Source of the DNA: Hygrocybe punicea
Taxonomy: Eukaryota > Basidiomycota > Agaricomycetes > Agaricales > Hygrophoraceae
Direction of reading: 5' to 3'
Assembly: GCA_963556145.1 (NCBI GenBank)
Contig: OY744464.1
Span: 6,919,508 to 6,983,507 of the forward strand
DNA: 64,000 nucleotides
This document shows positions 24,780-36,070 of this stretch, piece after piece. The notes under the pieces were generated by a model that was not told the DNA's origin, ran no database searches, and saw nothing but the letters and a program-made list of their open reading frames with translations. The translations under genes and the position numbers were made by a program. How positions within the stretch are numbered: the first letter of the stretch is position 1; each line of letters opens with the position of its first letter.

Positions 24780-26310
24780 TTCCACTCGACTCGACTTCAA
24801 AACAACCGAAAGGGACGGCGTACGTCACCTTTGGGGTACCTACATGCGCTTTAGCGGCGTATGAAGCATTGGACAAAACCTCGTTCCAGGGGCGCCTATT
24901 GCACGTAGGAAGGGCAAGGGATTGACTAGGCAGGATACTGGGAAGAAGTCGCTCAAGGATGAAAGAAACTCGAAGCGGAAGTCGACTGCTGGATGAGAAT
25001 TCAATTGGAGCATGTTGTACATGAATGTTCGTCTTGTCTCTGTTAGAAATGAGAGATTTAGTTGTCCTGATACGATTATCCTTAGAGTGATGCCGTGGTT
25101 TCCTCCGTTGCAGATCGCATGGGCGTAGCCAAAGCTGACATACTAAATCTGGAGTCCGACAATGCTGCAGTTAAACACACGTCATCCAGGAGACGAAAAC
25201 ATATTTAGAATCTCAGGGCGTCGTCCTCTCATCATTCTCATTCCGAGCTCGTTCAGACACAACGATTCTTGTGAAGAATATACCATATGGCACAACAGCG
25301 GATCAGATTACCGATATGTTTGAGCCACACGGCAAGTTGTCTCGCGTCCTGGTACCACCTGCTGGAACGATGGCGGTCGTCGAGTATGCACACGCGGACG
25401 ACACGAGCAAGGGATTCCGTGCTGTCGCCTACAGACAATTGGGTAACTCAATCATATATTTGGAGAAAGGGCCTGTTGCAATGTTTCAAGAAGATTCAGC
25501 AGGTGATAAAACAAGTCCTGCTTCCGGTCCTTCCACCTCTACTGGCTTCAAAGTGGTGACGATCGCAGAACAAGATAGTGCATCCGGAGAGCCCACCGTT
25601 GTTCCAGGATCAACGTTATTCGTGAAGAATCCGTCGTTTGCTTCATCGACTGAGCGGCTTACGCAGGTTTTTCGGAATCTGCCGTCGTTCTCTTTTGCTC
25701 GTGTGCAGACGCGATCAGGCCCCGATGCTCCGCGTTTGAGTATGGGGTATGGTTTTGTTGGGTTCAAGACTGTGGACACTGCCAAGAAGGCGATCAAAAG
25801 CATGCAAAACTCCGTCTTGGATGGACACGCGCTACATGTAAAGTTCGCTGGTCGTGGCACGGAAGAGGACGAGACTAAGGCCAACACCGTGGTCAAGAGT
25901 CGTACGACGAAAAAGATTGTGAAGAGTGTTCCCTTTGAAGCGACTAAAAAGGACATCCGTGAATTATTCGGGTCCATTTGTATTTTTCCTCTGCATTTTT
26001 AGACCTACGTATTAACAATATGGGACAGTGCTCATGGACAACTCAAATCTGTTTGTCTGCCGAAGAAATTCGATTCTCGTTCCAGAGGTTTTGCTTTCCT
26101 AGACTTTGTTACTCGACAGGAGGCTGAGAACGCCTTCGCCGCGCTCCGCCACACTCATCTGCTTGGCCGGCATTTGGTCTTAGAATGGGCGGCAGAGACT
26201 GGACAAGACTTGGACATCCTTCGGCAGAAGGCTGGTGTGCTGAGCTGCCTGCGCGGAAGCGCAAGTTGAATTTGGGGGTGGATGAACCCGACGAAGGCGA
26301 TTACTGAGGA
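24780..26310 (+). pseudogene. MRD1: MRD1/RBM19-type multi-RRM protein, truncated and broken copy
   Basis: MRD1 carries five to six RNA-recognition motifs and acts in U3-dependent processing of the pre-18S rRNA in the nucleolus. The inter-RRM segment SLKDERNSKRKSTAG, an RRM starting TTILVKNIPYGTTADQITDM, a second with GSTLFVKNPSF and GYGFVGFKTVDTAKKAI, and a third with RELFG then HGQLKSVCLPKKFDSRSRGF and LLGRHLVLEWA are all recognisable in MRD1 order. The N-terminal RRMs are absent. A stop (TAG) follows MRFSGV near 24859. The 3' end is frameshifted: after LDILRQKAGV the frame goes off, while the expected basic tail ARKRKLNLGVDE reads in another frame to a stop near 26307. This is a non-functional fragment; an intact copy should exist elsewhere because the gene is essential in yeast. 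Confidence 0.85.
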
Positions 26311-26499
26311 CGCTGGACCTGGACCAGTTGACATCTGCTCTTCCAACAGAGTGCCATGGCGGTACCGACTACGAAGGTTCGCTACAAATTTTCCAGTTGT
26401 TTTATGCTAATTCAGAAAGCATACAGGTCCAAAAAACGGAATAAGGTTGCACATTTGTTGTATCCACGAGTACCCACGATGGAGTGGTCTTAATTTGTG

Positions 26500-28280
26500 G
26501 AAGAGAGGATGTATCGAACCCGTCAGGCTACAACAACAATTGCATCAATGCCTCCCAGGGGTATGACAGCATCCAGTACCCTTGGACCCACATATTATAA
26601 CCTATGCTACACAACTCAGAATTTATGTTCAAGAGGTCAGAGTGAAGAGTCCTCTCTAAGTCTGCGTCAACTCGTTCGTAGACTTACAGGATCCAGTGTC
26701 TCGTGTTCCAACCAGACGGAGACAGAAATGGGTCTTTGGTCGGGGCTGCTATTGGTTCTACACAAACCCTACATGGTGTTTTCTATGACCGAGTTTGGCT
26801 GTTGTTCACGAACGAGAATGCGACCAAAACCTATACTTTTGACTGTATGCAATCGCTATGGATATCCACCCTTTTCAATCCGGCACCATGGTGCAAAATC
26901 TCTTCGCACCATTCGACAATACATTCTCGGTCGTCATCCCTTGATATTGTGTCGCTCCATGGTACGGCTGTCTTCCGTTCCTCACCGTGGATCCTTACGG
27001 CTTCAAGGCGCTTGTTCCTGTCAACCAATGGGTGTTACCCTGGCCCGCTCTCATTACATTCGTTCCAGGTCACGACGCTCGCATCCACGTCGAGGCTGGT
27101 TATGTTAATGCGACACCGCGATGAAATGCGACAGCGTCACGAATACCACATCTTTCAAGATGTCTTCCTCCGGAAAAGGTGGAAACCCAACCGTCCGACA
27201 GGGCAGTATTGTATGGGGCAATGTTAGCAATCCGGATCCGTCGAAGATACCGGGCGGTTTGACTTCCACATGGTCTGTGACATTGGAGAGCGTTCCCGAT
27301 GGCATACTAGCCATCCAATTCAACAATCCTGCTGCTGCGGTTGGCAATGCAACAAATGGAGTGCGTACTCCTTTTTTAGCTTGTATTGATTACAGAGCGT
27401 AGACAACCTGATGATTCGGAAACGTTTTTCCACAAATGTCATGGTCTTTCCGGAAAATGACTACAACTCGACCTGGTTGATTTAGCAATGGGAACTATAC
27501 GTTTACACACAATGATTTCGGTGCGATATGTTTAAGTACACCTAGAACTTTGGCCAAAACTCGACCTCTTGGAACAACTAGGAGAATGTCACGTCCATTA
27601 GCCCTTCCGTGTTCCAGGACCCGGGAATTTCTGGGCGGATCAACATATCGTGGTGCAATGTATCAAGTTTATCCTTTTTATTATTATTATCACGCACAAC
27701 CTTTTTCTGACGTGCCCCTTCAGTCTTCTGCCCACCTTCGTTTCGCCTCCATTTTGGCCCCGCGCTGACGAAACATGCAGACTGGAGTCACCTCGCCTTA
27801 TTGACCTCTGCTGTTGTACATGCAGATCATGGATATTCTTGGGCGCAGCGACGAGCACTGCAGTTCTTGGCCCGTGGTCCTTTCAAAAACTGGGGTTTCG
27901 ATCAGGGAATCCCATCACTCATGGTTCAGAATCCAGATGGTGAATGAGCGCTCGAGACCACATCAACTTGGCCCACGTATGTCCAGCTCAACATCTGGGG
28001 TTTTGATGATTACTACTACGGTGATACCGATGGCGGTGGGTTTGGATCATCTTCCCCCGAATACTACCACTCCTAACTACCTCAAAATGTCGGCTCCCCC
28101 ACATCCTCATCTGGCATGGACCCTGCTCGCTGATGACAACACAATGGCTTGGTCTTTGGAGCCGCGCACACAGTCGTCAGTGGGCGTAATCATTTATGTG
28201 TTGCCTCCTCTATTCCCTTGATCACCGGCACTTTGGCCATCGTCGTCTTCATGTGGTCATTCTATGGTAGCCAGCGAGCT
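26500..28280 (+). pseudogene. alpha-1,3-glucan synthase remnant (N-terminal/middle portion)
   Basis: Alpha-1,3-glucan synthases (Ags1/Mok1) make cell-wall alpha-glucan. Collinear pieces in changing frames read YDSIQYPWTHIL, VFQPDGDRNGSLVGAA, FTNENATKTYTFDC, MDIHPFQSGTMVQNLF, VDPYGFKALVPVNQWV, FVPGHDARIHVEAG, NPDPSKIPGG, VPDGILAIQFNNP, VMVFPENDYNS, FKYT*NFGQNSTSW, VFQDPGNFWADQHIVV, LPPNTTTPNYLKMSAPPHPH and ITGTLAIVVFMWSFYG. The last is the transmembrane segment that precedes the cytoplasmic synthase domain. At least five in-frame stops and several frameshifts are present, and the glycosyltransferase half is missing. Sequence after SFYG (about 28265) is unrelated and reads as protein on the other strand. 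Confidence 0.8.
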
Positions 28281-28289
28281 GGCAAGCTC

Positions 28290-28430
28290 GTTCTTCGCGA
28301 TAAATGGCTGTCATAGCAACAGAGACACCCAACGCCGCATGTGCAGCTTGGGTGTTATCGTCATCTTCGTCTGGAAGGGTTTGCAGCCAGAGGAAGACCT
28401 CGGACTCGGCGTCCATATCGATGTGTCTAG
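28290..28430 (-). pseudogene. unidentified protein fragment fused to the glucan-synthase remnant
   Basis: The minus strand reads DMDAESEVFLWLQTLPDEDD then NTQAAHAALGVSVAMTAIYR and EERACQLAG without a stop over about 45 codons. It starts exactly where alpha-glucan synthase similarity ends on the plus strand. I do not recognise the family. It suggests a rearrangement junction here. Confidence 0.3.
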
Positions 28431-28705
28431 CATTTGCCAGCTTCTATTACAAAATATTATACAACAGACGTTACGGTTTACAACTTGAAATAGTTTATTT
28501 TCGGTGAGTGGTACCAGTTAGTGTAAACTAGGGTCGAGATCGGAGATATGGATTTAAAAAATTCAGAAAATCTTACCGGAAGTGACCCAATATCTTGATT
28601 TGGATTTCAAGGAAGTACGTGTTGCCAACAATATTTTGCAATTTGCAATTATCCACTACTTGGCCTTGTATTAGAGTAATCACAATTACATGGCCAAGAA
28701 AATCA

Positions 28706-30340
28706 CTACCCAAAAAATAATAATGATGCATATGAGGCATGCAGGGAGATGAAAGAAGCAACCGCCCTGAAGAAGGGGAAGAGGAAGAGGAAGAAATACC
28801 ATACAGAAGAACAATATGAATAGAGAATATAAAAGGTAGATATTATTGTGACGACAGCAATGAGGAACGTGCATGAATGAGCAACTGCTCTAGACTGTGG
28901 TTGTACCTGTAGTTTGAAGTTGAGATGGTTATATAGACATACATGCAGTAGGGTACATACCGTCATTGATTCCCAGATGAATATGTCCCCATCAACGGAA
29001 CCGCCAACCAAAACAATTGCCTGCTTCCTGGAACAAGCCTGTGGCGGTTCAATCACCAAATACCCTGATGAATAATAAGTAGCCGCACCGTCACTGCTTG
29101 AACCACCGCTGAAATGGGTTGTAAGATTATCAACAGGGTAATTGCGGCGATGCAGCTTACAGCTTAAAGTGGGAGAATTGAGTCGCGCCATGATTTGACC
29201 AGTATCTTGTTTGTATATGCTAATTACCCCATCTGAACTGCCCGAGATGACGATTTTTCTGGCAACCAAGACGAGGCCAAGAGCTATGTTGTTGCAGGGG
29301 TCAACAGCTTGCGTGATTGATAGCTGGTGTTCAAGAGTTGTTGCAGAATAGAGTTCTATACCATCGAACAAGTTTGTGAATGCATAAATATTGCGATCGC
29401 CGCTCAGAGCGGAAAGACCACTGCACACTACTGTCAGATAAGAAGTGAAGGAAAAGTGGCACTGACATGCGGCGGTTGATGGCCACAGCTTTCACTGTTT
29501 GCCATGGATGTATCTGAAAGATAGCCCTGATCCGCAAAGATATTAACATCATAGTACAAGTTCACGAGAAGGAAAAAGGTTACAATTGACTATTTGTTCC
29601 GTGGATATCATCCTCGACAAATGACACGAGGGCAGTCCCAGTTTCGGATAGAAAATGAACAGATCTGGCATGCATGACATTCGGTGAATTGTTGCAAGGG
29701 GTTGTCAAGTATTCCGGAGTTGGAAGGTCAGTAATAGAGAAACTTGTCTCACCATTGCACGGAAATGACTTGATGAACCACATGCACGTAAGCCGCCCAC
29801 TGATTATCGCAACGTTGTTGTCTGCAAAGTCTAGATGCATGTAATCAACTGGGCTAGATGCGTAGCCCTTGAAAGCCAATTTTAATTCACCCTGTTGACG
29901 TTATGGGAGTCATCACCCATATCACTACATTGTTAAACTTGCAAAGCTTCACCTCCTGAACACGAAAGAGTGAGACAGAGCCATCCGACACTCCCACAAG
30001 CACCGATGGGAGACCTCTGATATGGATCCAACAGATTGCAAGAATATGTCCGGTAAGTCGCAGTGATTGCCTGAGATTTCCAGAAGAGACAGCCCAGACC
30101 CTCAAGCAACCATCGGTACCTCAAGGATCTCGACATCAATTCTAGCAGATGCATGCCAGTGAACACAAGATGCTTACCACCGCTCAGAAGTACGACACCA
30201 TCTGGTGATAAACAGACCATATTCATGGGTCCACTTCCCACGGACAGCAGATGGCGCAAGCGGAAGAACAGGGATTTGTGCTCCATGGGCAAGTAACACA
30301 AGTGGCGGGCTGAGTCATGGTGCCCATTGTCTTTCACCTT
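28706..30340 (-). CDS. WD40-repeat protein with C-terminal membrane segment (copy 2)
   Basis: Exons on the minus strand begin near 30337 with LCYLPMEHKSLFFRLRHLL, then GPMNMVCLSPDGVVLLSGG, an exon reading RVWAVSSGNLRQSLRLTGHI and VGVSDGSVSLFRVQE, another with VDYMHLDFADNNVAIISG, and GDRNIYAFTNLFDGIELYS through SGSSDGVISIYKQDTGQIM and VGGSVDGDIFIWES. SPDG...LLSGG and SDG.ISIY are WD40 blade signatures. The last exon ends with a strongly hydrophobic run (FLIAVVTIISTFYILYSY and more) and a stop at 28706, indicating a membrane anchor. It is paralogous to the gene at 8683-11290. It starts immediately beyond the inner edge of the right repeat arm; its natural 5' end may be missing. Confidence 0.55.
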
Positions 30341-30450
30341 TCATGCCTAGGTACAAAGATATGTGGGACCGGATATTATTTGATCGTGCACCTGAATCTT
30401 CCAAACACATCCAATGCCAAGAGTCCCAGTCCTCAGAAAGCCCAGTCATG
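30323..30450 (-). pseudogene. truncated 5' piece of a paralogue of the gene at 7260-8105
   Basis: The minus strand reads PWNHLVHNGTMTGLSEDWDS, WHWMCLEDSGARSNN and ISLYLGMKGERQW. This corresponds to the start of the unknown gene next to the left arm, then breaks off into WD40-gene sequence. It differs from the left copy by about ten substitutions and one indel over 165 bp, while the adjoining repeat arm is nearly identical. Confidence 0.6.
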
Positions 30451-32248
30451 GTACCGTTATGCACCAAATGGTTCCATGGGAGTGTCTTCAAAAGCAATAG
30501 CCGTAGTATGGCAATCCGGGGTAAGATTGAACTCAGCTTTCCTTAGTGTTATGGCCGGACTCCAGATACTGTACGAAGATATGTAGTATATATAATAACA
30601 ACTACTTATAATAATTAGTTGACGAGGCCAATACGACGGATGAACAGACGGGAGGGTGCGAGTAGTGAACTTCATGGGTAACCCTCGGATCTCTCTTATT
30701 TGCCAGCCCACACAACCTCGCGACACCGGATGCACATCAATTGACGTGTCGCCGTGTGTTCACGAGGTGGAACGGGCTGGCCTGGCATGGTGTGCCGATC
30801 CGGACACGTTGACGGGCGGGTGGAGGCTGCATCGTTGGATGCGTGGGCCATACTTGACACCGTTGCCATCATCACTCACAGGCATACACGCTCGTCGTCG
30901 ATGACGTTGTGCACGACTATTTTACTCTCCCGCCGTCTTTTCTTGCGGATTTTTTTACATATCACATATATATTGCCCTACATGCCGTATGTAGACTAAT
31001 ATACATGAAAATAAACAAAATAAAAGAGAAATAAAAGAAATAAAAATAATGATACATCGATGAACCGGTGGGTACTCACTTTTGCAGAGGCGCCGGATGG
31101 GGTCTAAACTTGATGGTGAAGGGTACTGAAGGGTGGGTGATGAGAGGGATGGACACTGGGGGGCGGGGAAGGGTGCATGGAGAGGGGGGTGGCATGGGTG
31201 GCGAGGAAGGGGCCAGGAAGCGAGACAGATGGTGGAAAAGCGAGGGGGTGGGTAGGGGAGGGCTCCCGGCCAAGAACGAGCGGCGGGAAGGGGTAAGTAC
31301 GTGGGGGAAAAGCAGGAGGGGGATGGGTACTCACCTGTACCATTAGGGGCCCCCCACGGCCCTCCCAATATCCCACCTTCAATGAAGCAAGTAGGGACGT
31401 CACCTCAGATGGCCCCATCGTCCATTCCATGGTTTTCGCGGTCCAGATAGGTCGCGCCATTGAGTTGCGCGAGGGTGGCGACTAGGGCGGTTGCGATGGT
31501 GATATCTCGATGACACCGCCGCCGTTAACCACACCATCGCCGGTGGTGACCCTCCATGTTGCCTTCATCGTGTTTGTTGCTGTGCGCCAAGCCCTCCGCC
31601 GCTGGTTTCGACGTTCGAGGTCGTTGGTTGAAAAAGTCAGGCGCGCTCCTGCGCGGCTTTGAGGACGTCCGGGGTGGTGGTCTCTGCGTCAATCGTCGCC
31701 GTCGTCGTCCTCCTCCTCGTTTCCATCGTTGTTGAGGTGTTGAGGTGGTGGGGAGTGGGAGTGTGGCGGGAGGCGAGTTGGGAGGTGAATGGGTGGTGGA
31801 AAAGCACATGTGATTGAGGGGTTGCCCTTTGGGAGTGATCCAGTCAATGACGACGCCCTTCAAACTTTCCGTATCATCGGATCTCGCACTGGAGACCCCC
31901 TTTTGAATCTATATGTTGATGGATTGGGAGAGTGGATTAGACTTTTGACTGTGCACGTGGGTCGAAGCTCAACCTACCAAATCGGCAATTAGATGAACTT
32001 TTTTTCTGAGCTCGCCAAAAGGCGCTGTGCTAGGCCTTGTGCTGTGCTAGGGAGTTACTTACAGTATGGGAGCTGTTCGCTTCTGACAATCTTCTGCTGG
32101 TTGGCAAACACAACTTTCCATTCTGATGGGAGAAGTAAAATGAGATGATTATTTTCAATGATTAAAGAGAAGGAACACACTTGCGATACGCAACAAAAAT
32201 AAGACGTTCTGGAGGGCGGAGATGGCAACGTTCCTAAAGTTACCAGCC
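30451..32248. repeat. right arm of the large inverted repeat
   Basis: This is the near-perfect inverse of 5491-7287 (1798 vs 1797 bp). Differences seen include one C/T change beside the palindrome and four or so changes near 32085-32110, three of them CG versus TG/CA. The arm ends outward in the mirrored 151-bp array and inward at a truncated gene fragment. Confidence 0.9.
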
Positions 32249-32885
32249 AGGGGTGGTCGAAAACGGGGCGGGACGGGGTGATTTGGTGGATGAAAATGGG
32301 GGGTGGTGCTGGTTGGGCAGAAAGCCGGAACGCGAGATATTGACACCCCCCAACCGCTCGTTCTCAATGGAAACGAGGTGCGGGGGGTGGAGAGTGGCTG
32401 GGGATGGTCGAAAACCAAGCTGGACGGGGTGATTTGGTGGATGAAAACGGGGGGTGCTGCTTGTTGGGCAGAAAGCCGGAAAGCGAGATATTGACACCCC
32501 CCAACTGCTCGTTCTCAACGGGAATGAGGTGCGGGGGGTGGCCAGGGATGGTCGAAAACCAAGCTGGACGGGGTGATTGGGTGGATGAAAACGGGGGGTG
32601 CTGCTGGTTGGGCAGAAAGCCGGAATGTGAGGTCCTACAACCCCCCAACTGCTCGTTCTCAATGGGAATGAGGTGCGGGGGGTGGAGACTGGCCGGGGGT
32701 GGTTGAAAACGGGGCGGGATGGGGTGTCCTGGTTCTGGGGTGGTGGTGGTTGCGCAGCCAGCCGGGGCGCAAGGTACTGACACCCCCCGACCGTTCGTTT
32801 TCAACAGGAACGAGGTGTGGGGGGTGTAGACTGTAGACTGGCCGGGGGTGGTCGAAAACGGGGCGAGGCTAAGTGTCCTGGATGA
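32249..32885. repeat. 151-bp minisatellite, right array (about 5 units)
   Basis: The unit is the inverse of the left array. The equivalent anchor (GGTGATTTGGTGG or its variants) falls at 32277, 32428, 32572, 32723 and about 32873, so periods are 151, 144, 151 and 150 bp. Units have diverged from each other and from the left array far more than the adjoining 1.8-kb arms have. Confidence 0.9.
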
Positions 32886-32925
32886 AGACAATGGACTATC
32901 ATTTGTTTTTCCCACAGCTACAAAA

Positions 32926-33082
32926 GATTTCACACGGCTTATAAAAATAAGTTCACACGGCTTGTAAAATCAGCGTTAGCCATAAACGATTCCCTTAACG
33001 GACGCAAGATTTCACACGGCTTATAAAAATAAGTTCTCACGGCTTGTAAAATCAGCGCTAGCCATACAACGATTCCCTTAAC
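32926..33082. repeat. tandem duplication, two copies of about 75 bp
   Basis: Both copies start GATTTCACACGGCTTATAAA, carry a second CACGGCTTGTAAAATCAGCG and end in CGATTCCCTTAAC. They differ by a few bases and are separated by 7 bp. No coding potential is assigned. Confidence 0.8.
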
Positions 33083-33299
33083 ATATTGAGTTACAAAATG
33101 AGAGAATGAGTGTGGTTTGCTACGAAGAGCCAGAAAAGGTGGATAGAGGAGAGGAGGATGAGGAGGATGAGGAGGAAGTAGAAGAACAAGAAAAAAACAC
33201 AACAACAAGCTGGGTGAGAGCTAAGCATCACCAGGGAGAGAATGAAAGAGCAAGGACACAAGCTGAGAGAGATTTCATGACTGACACTAGATGATCATG

Positions 33300-33900
33300 A
33301 TCTTGAGGATACTTATCCACTGGATCATAAATCTGCAGGATCATTGGACCAGTATTGGTTGGGTACTGGGCACATACTGGACATGTACTGGGCATGTACT
33401 GGGCATGTACTGGGCATGTACTTGACCAGTACTGGTTATTAGATTTCTAACATCTAAAAATTAAAATTTATTTACATATTTATGTACACAGAAATCAGTA
33501 CTCAAATATAATATTCTCTGCCACATTTATAGGATATTTCTGGGATGCAGAAGAGGAATACAAATAAAAAATTTATTGTTACCAGAAATTGAAATTTATA
33601 AAGGATACAAATAGGATGAAAAATATTAAATAGGTAAACTACAATAATTTCTAATTTCATTGTAGTTTTGGAACATGAGAAAAGGGGGGAAAATGAATTA
33701 TTTTAAGATTTTCCAAAGAGAATATTTGAATATACATAATTTGGACCCAAAATATCTTTTTTTACAATTGTTGAAATTATATATTTCAAAACATCTTTTA
33801 GAGACCTCCAAATTAGTTATTTATTTATATATTTGAAATGTATTTATGCGGTCCTGAAATTACTTTATGCGTGTAGTGTTGGAGGAACTGATGGGAATTT
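33300..33900. other. AT-rich spacer with a 12-bp tandem repeat
   Basis: At 33355-33440 the unit TACTGGGCATG is repeated about six times, with an outer CCAGTACTGG at 33430 and CCAGTATTGG at 33350. From 33450 to 33860 the DNA is very AT-rich with no gene. This contrasts with the GC-rich repeats to the left. Confidence 0.6.
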
Positions 33901-33903
33901 TGG

Positions 33904-34150
33904 TCAATACATCAACGATCTCAAGTGATGACATACTGAAACCTCCTCAGAGGTCAAATGATGACGCCTTCTGATCAGCCGCTGGTCCACCAATGGCTTA
34001 GAAACTCGGCCAGTTGAGCGATGTTGAGCCAGAATCCTGAGGACTTGTCGTTGGCTTATGCCAGTGTAAGCGGCAATTTTGTTGAGATCTTCACATGGTG
34101 CCATCTGAACAATTGCCCAGCGTAGGTCTTCAGAGATTCGTTTACCTCAT
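33904..34150 (-). pseudogene. Tc1/mariner-like transposase helix-turn-helix remnant
   Basis: The minus strand reads RISEDLRWAIVQMAPCEDLN, then KIAAYTGISQRQVLRILAQH and RSTGRVSKP before RRRHHLTSEEV. This is the homeodomain-like DNA-binding start of fungal Tc1/mariner-type transposases. A stop lies just upstream after a possible MP start, and there is no DDE catalytic region downstream, so only the N-terminal domain survives. Confidence 0.6.
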
Positions 34151-34252
34151 GGCATAGTGATTCGAAGTTGTTTCAGAAGATCAACGTTGGCTTTGGATAC
34201 CTAATATGGCAGTGTCAAGTTCAACAGCGAAGGGATCATTATTCAGGTAAAA

Positions 34253-34820
34253 ACTACATCATACAGGTCTCATATACAAATAATAGACTAGCTGTGCACA
34301 AACCAAACAGATAGATGTCAAGAAAAATGGCTGGAGGTGGATAGTGTAGTACAGAGGATCCAAGCCACCTGTAAAGCCGAGTACTGAGTGTAGTCAGCTT
34401 ATGGCAACGCATGCACCTGGGGTAGACATACCATGAAAGGTTCCATATAGTTCCTGGACAACATCTCTCCACTAGGTAATACAGATACGCTCACAGCATC
34501 AGGGCAGCATTGGGTGACATCTGGGTTTTCCTACAGTGAAAAATCAAGTGATCCAGCACAAAAACTACATGGGCATCTGGGGAGGACATACCTGGGTTAT
34601 TTAGGCCCAATTCCAGCTTGGTATCTCCCTGCGATGCACCAGAAATGTACTGCGAGAGGGTGACAAGACCCAAATTTTGATCATGCCCATACTTGAGAAA
34701 TGGGGCCTGAAAGTTGGTTGTGCACCTGGAGAGGGATGAGGGGATGACAGAACAGAAAGAATTAGACAGAAATGTTGAGAATTGGATGAGAAATGGCTCA
34801 CCAACATTTCGTGTGCCAGA
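34253..34820. other. no gene recognised
   Basis: Minus-strand frames at 34253-34855 give short peptides with possible introns (GTATGTCC at 34590 and 34430 on the minus strand) but no recognisable domain. The two repeats of a GGTATGTC...CCCCAGATGCC arrangement suggest small introns of an unidentified gene. Confidence 0.3.
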
Positions 34821-35021
34821 GTATGGTGGGCAAGGTGTATCAGGACTGATTTCATTTTAGAACCAAGATTAAGCTCGAGTCTAGACAGTTGAATCGTTTT
34901 TCCATGACGTGCATGACGTTGTCAAGGTTTCCACATCAACGTTCATTGACCGCTTATGGTGGGCAAGGCCACTGGACTTTCATTCTTGTCGCTGATGTTG
35001 TTGTAGTTGTTGATGTTGCTG
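34821..35021. repeat. 201-bp inverted repeat, left copy
   Basis: It is the reverse complement of 40754-40954, the same length, with about 16 differences by eye (roughly 92% identity). Several differences are CG in the right copy and TG or CA in this one. It contains GTATCAGGACTGATTT at the outer side and a GTTGTTGTAGTTGTTGATG run at the inner side. Confidence 0.85.
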
Positions 35022-35443
35022 TCGAAACTGAGAATGTGGCCGAATTTCATAGACTCAAAATTATATGTAAAGTTCAGACAGTATACAACCAGAGATTATA
35101 CGTTAACTTGGATGAGATCCCAAAGATAGATGACTTCAGTCCACAGCATTCCCCTAGGATGCAGGTAACCCATGAAATCTTGGAGATCATTGCTGGAAGA
35201 GATGGCATGCTTGATGTGATGTATTGCCGAAATGTTGTATCCATGCACTACAAGATATCTGTTCACAGCTATGCCCAGTGAGGCAATTGAGCTGTCATCT
35301 TCAGATTTTATTGCCGGACGTCTTGGAAGGGACTTGATGATACCTTCAAGTGACTGAATGTGTTGATAATTCAGAATGATAGTAAACGGTACTGAAGATG
35401 AAGGTGGCGGAGTGCCTACATTTGAGCTGCTCAGTTATGTGCA

Positions 35444-36070
35444 CTAGGAATACTGCGCAAAATGGAAGAAATACTCATGAGCAGGAATAAGGTCAACAGG
35501 AATCCCAGACGAACTGCCTGTAGTACCAGATTGATTTTGATAGTGATCCAAAAATGTAACTGCAGTGTAAAAACAGCCTTTGGTAAACATGTACATGACA
35601 GCATCTAGAAATGTGTCAAGTTTTTTCAACTTCCAAGTAAGCTTGGTACTGAATAACCATTCGATATCACTGCTGCAAATTTGTGTTAAATGAACCATTG
35701 CTATAACAGAAAGCACTCATGACAGAACTTACTAGCTTAGGTAAATCCCTGCTGGCATCCCAATCAAAACTGCGTAGAACTGTGTAATGTTCCTAAGCAC
35801 TGCTACCCCCTCTGGCAACTCAATGAGAGATGCCAACACTGCATAGGTATCCTGTGACTGATTGAGCTCTCCAATTGCTCCTTGAAATTTGTAGACATCC
35901 TCCACCTCCTGATGGGTTGTACAACTGATGAAAATGGGGAACTTTGAATTTGGACGAGCCAAGAGGTTGTATGTAGCAGGCAATTACCAACAATAAATCT
36001 CTGAGACTGGAAGCTTACCATGCACTGTATATGCCTGGATTGTGTCCACCCAAAACACAGTAGTAGCCAT
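35444..36070 (-). CDS. uncharacterised protein
   Basis: A first exon from 36070 reads MATTVFWVDTIQAYTVHG before GTAAGC. Following exons read ARPNSKFPIFISCTTHQEVE, DVYKFQGAIGELNQSQDTYA and LIGMPAGIYLS, then across an intron near 35700-35735 SDIEWLFSTKLTWKLKKLDT and IPVDLIPAHEYFFHFAQYS with a stop at 35444. No domain is recognised. Codon-level conservation cannot be judged, but the clean intron signals support a real or recently lost gene. It lies just inside the 201-bp inverted repeat. Confidence 0.4.

Noticed and set aside
33106..33294. A Glu/Asp-rich 62-codon frame
   Set aside because: Its acidic run comes from a GAGGAGGATGAGGA microsatellite; there is no family resemblance or exon context.
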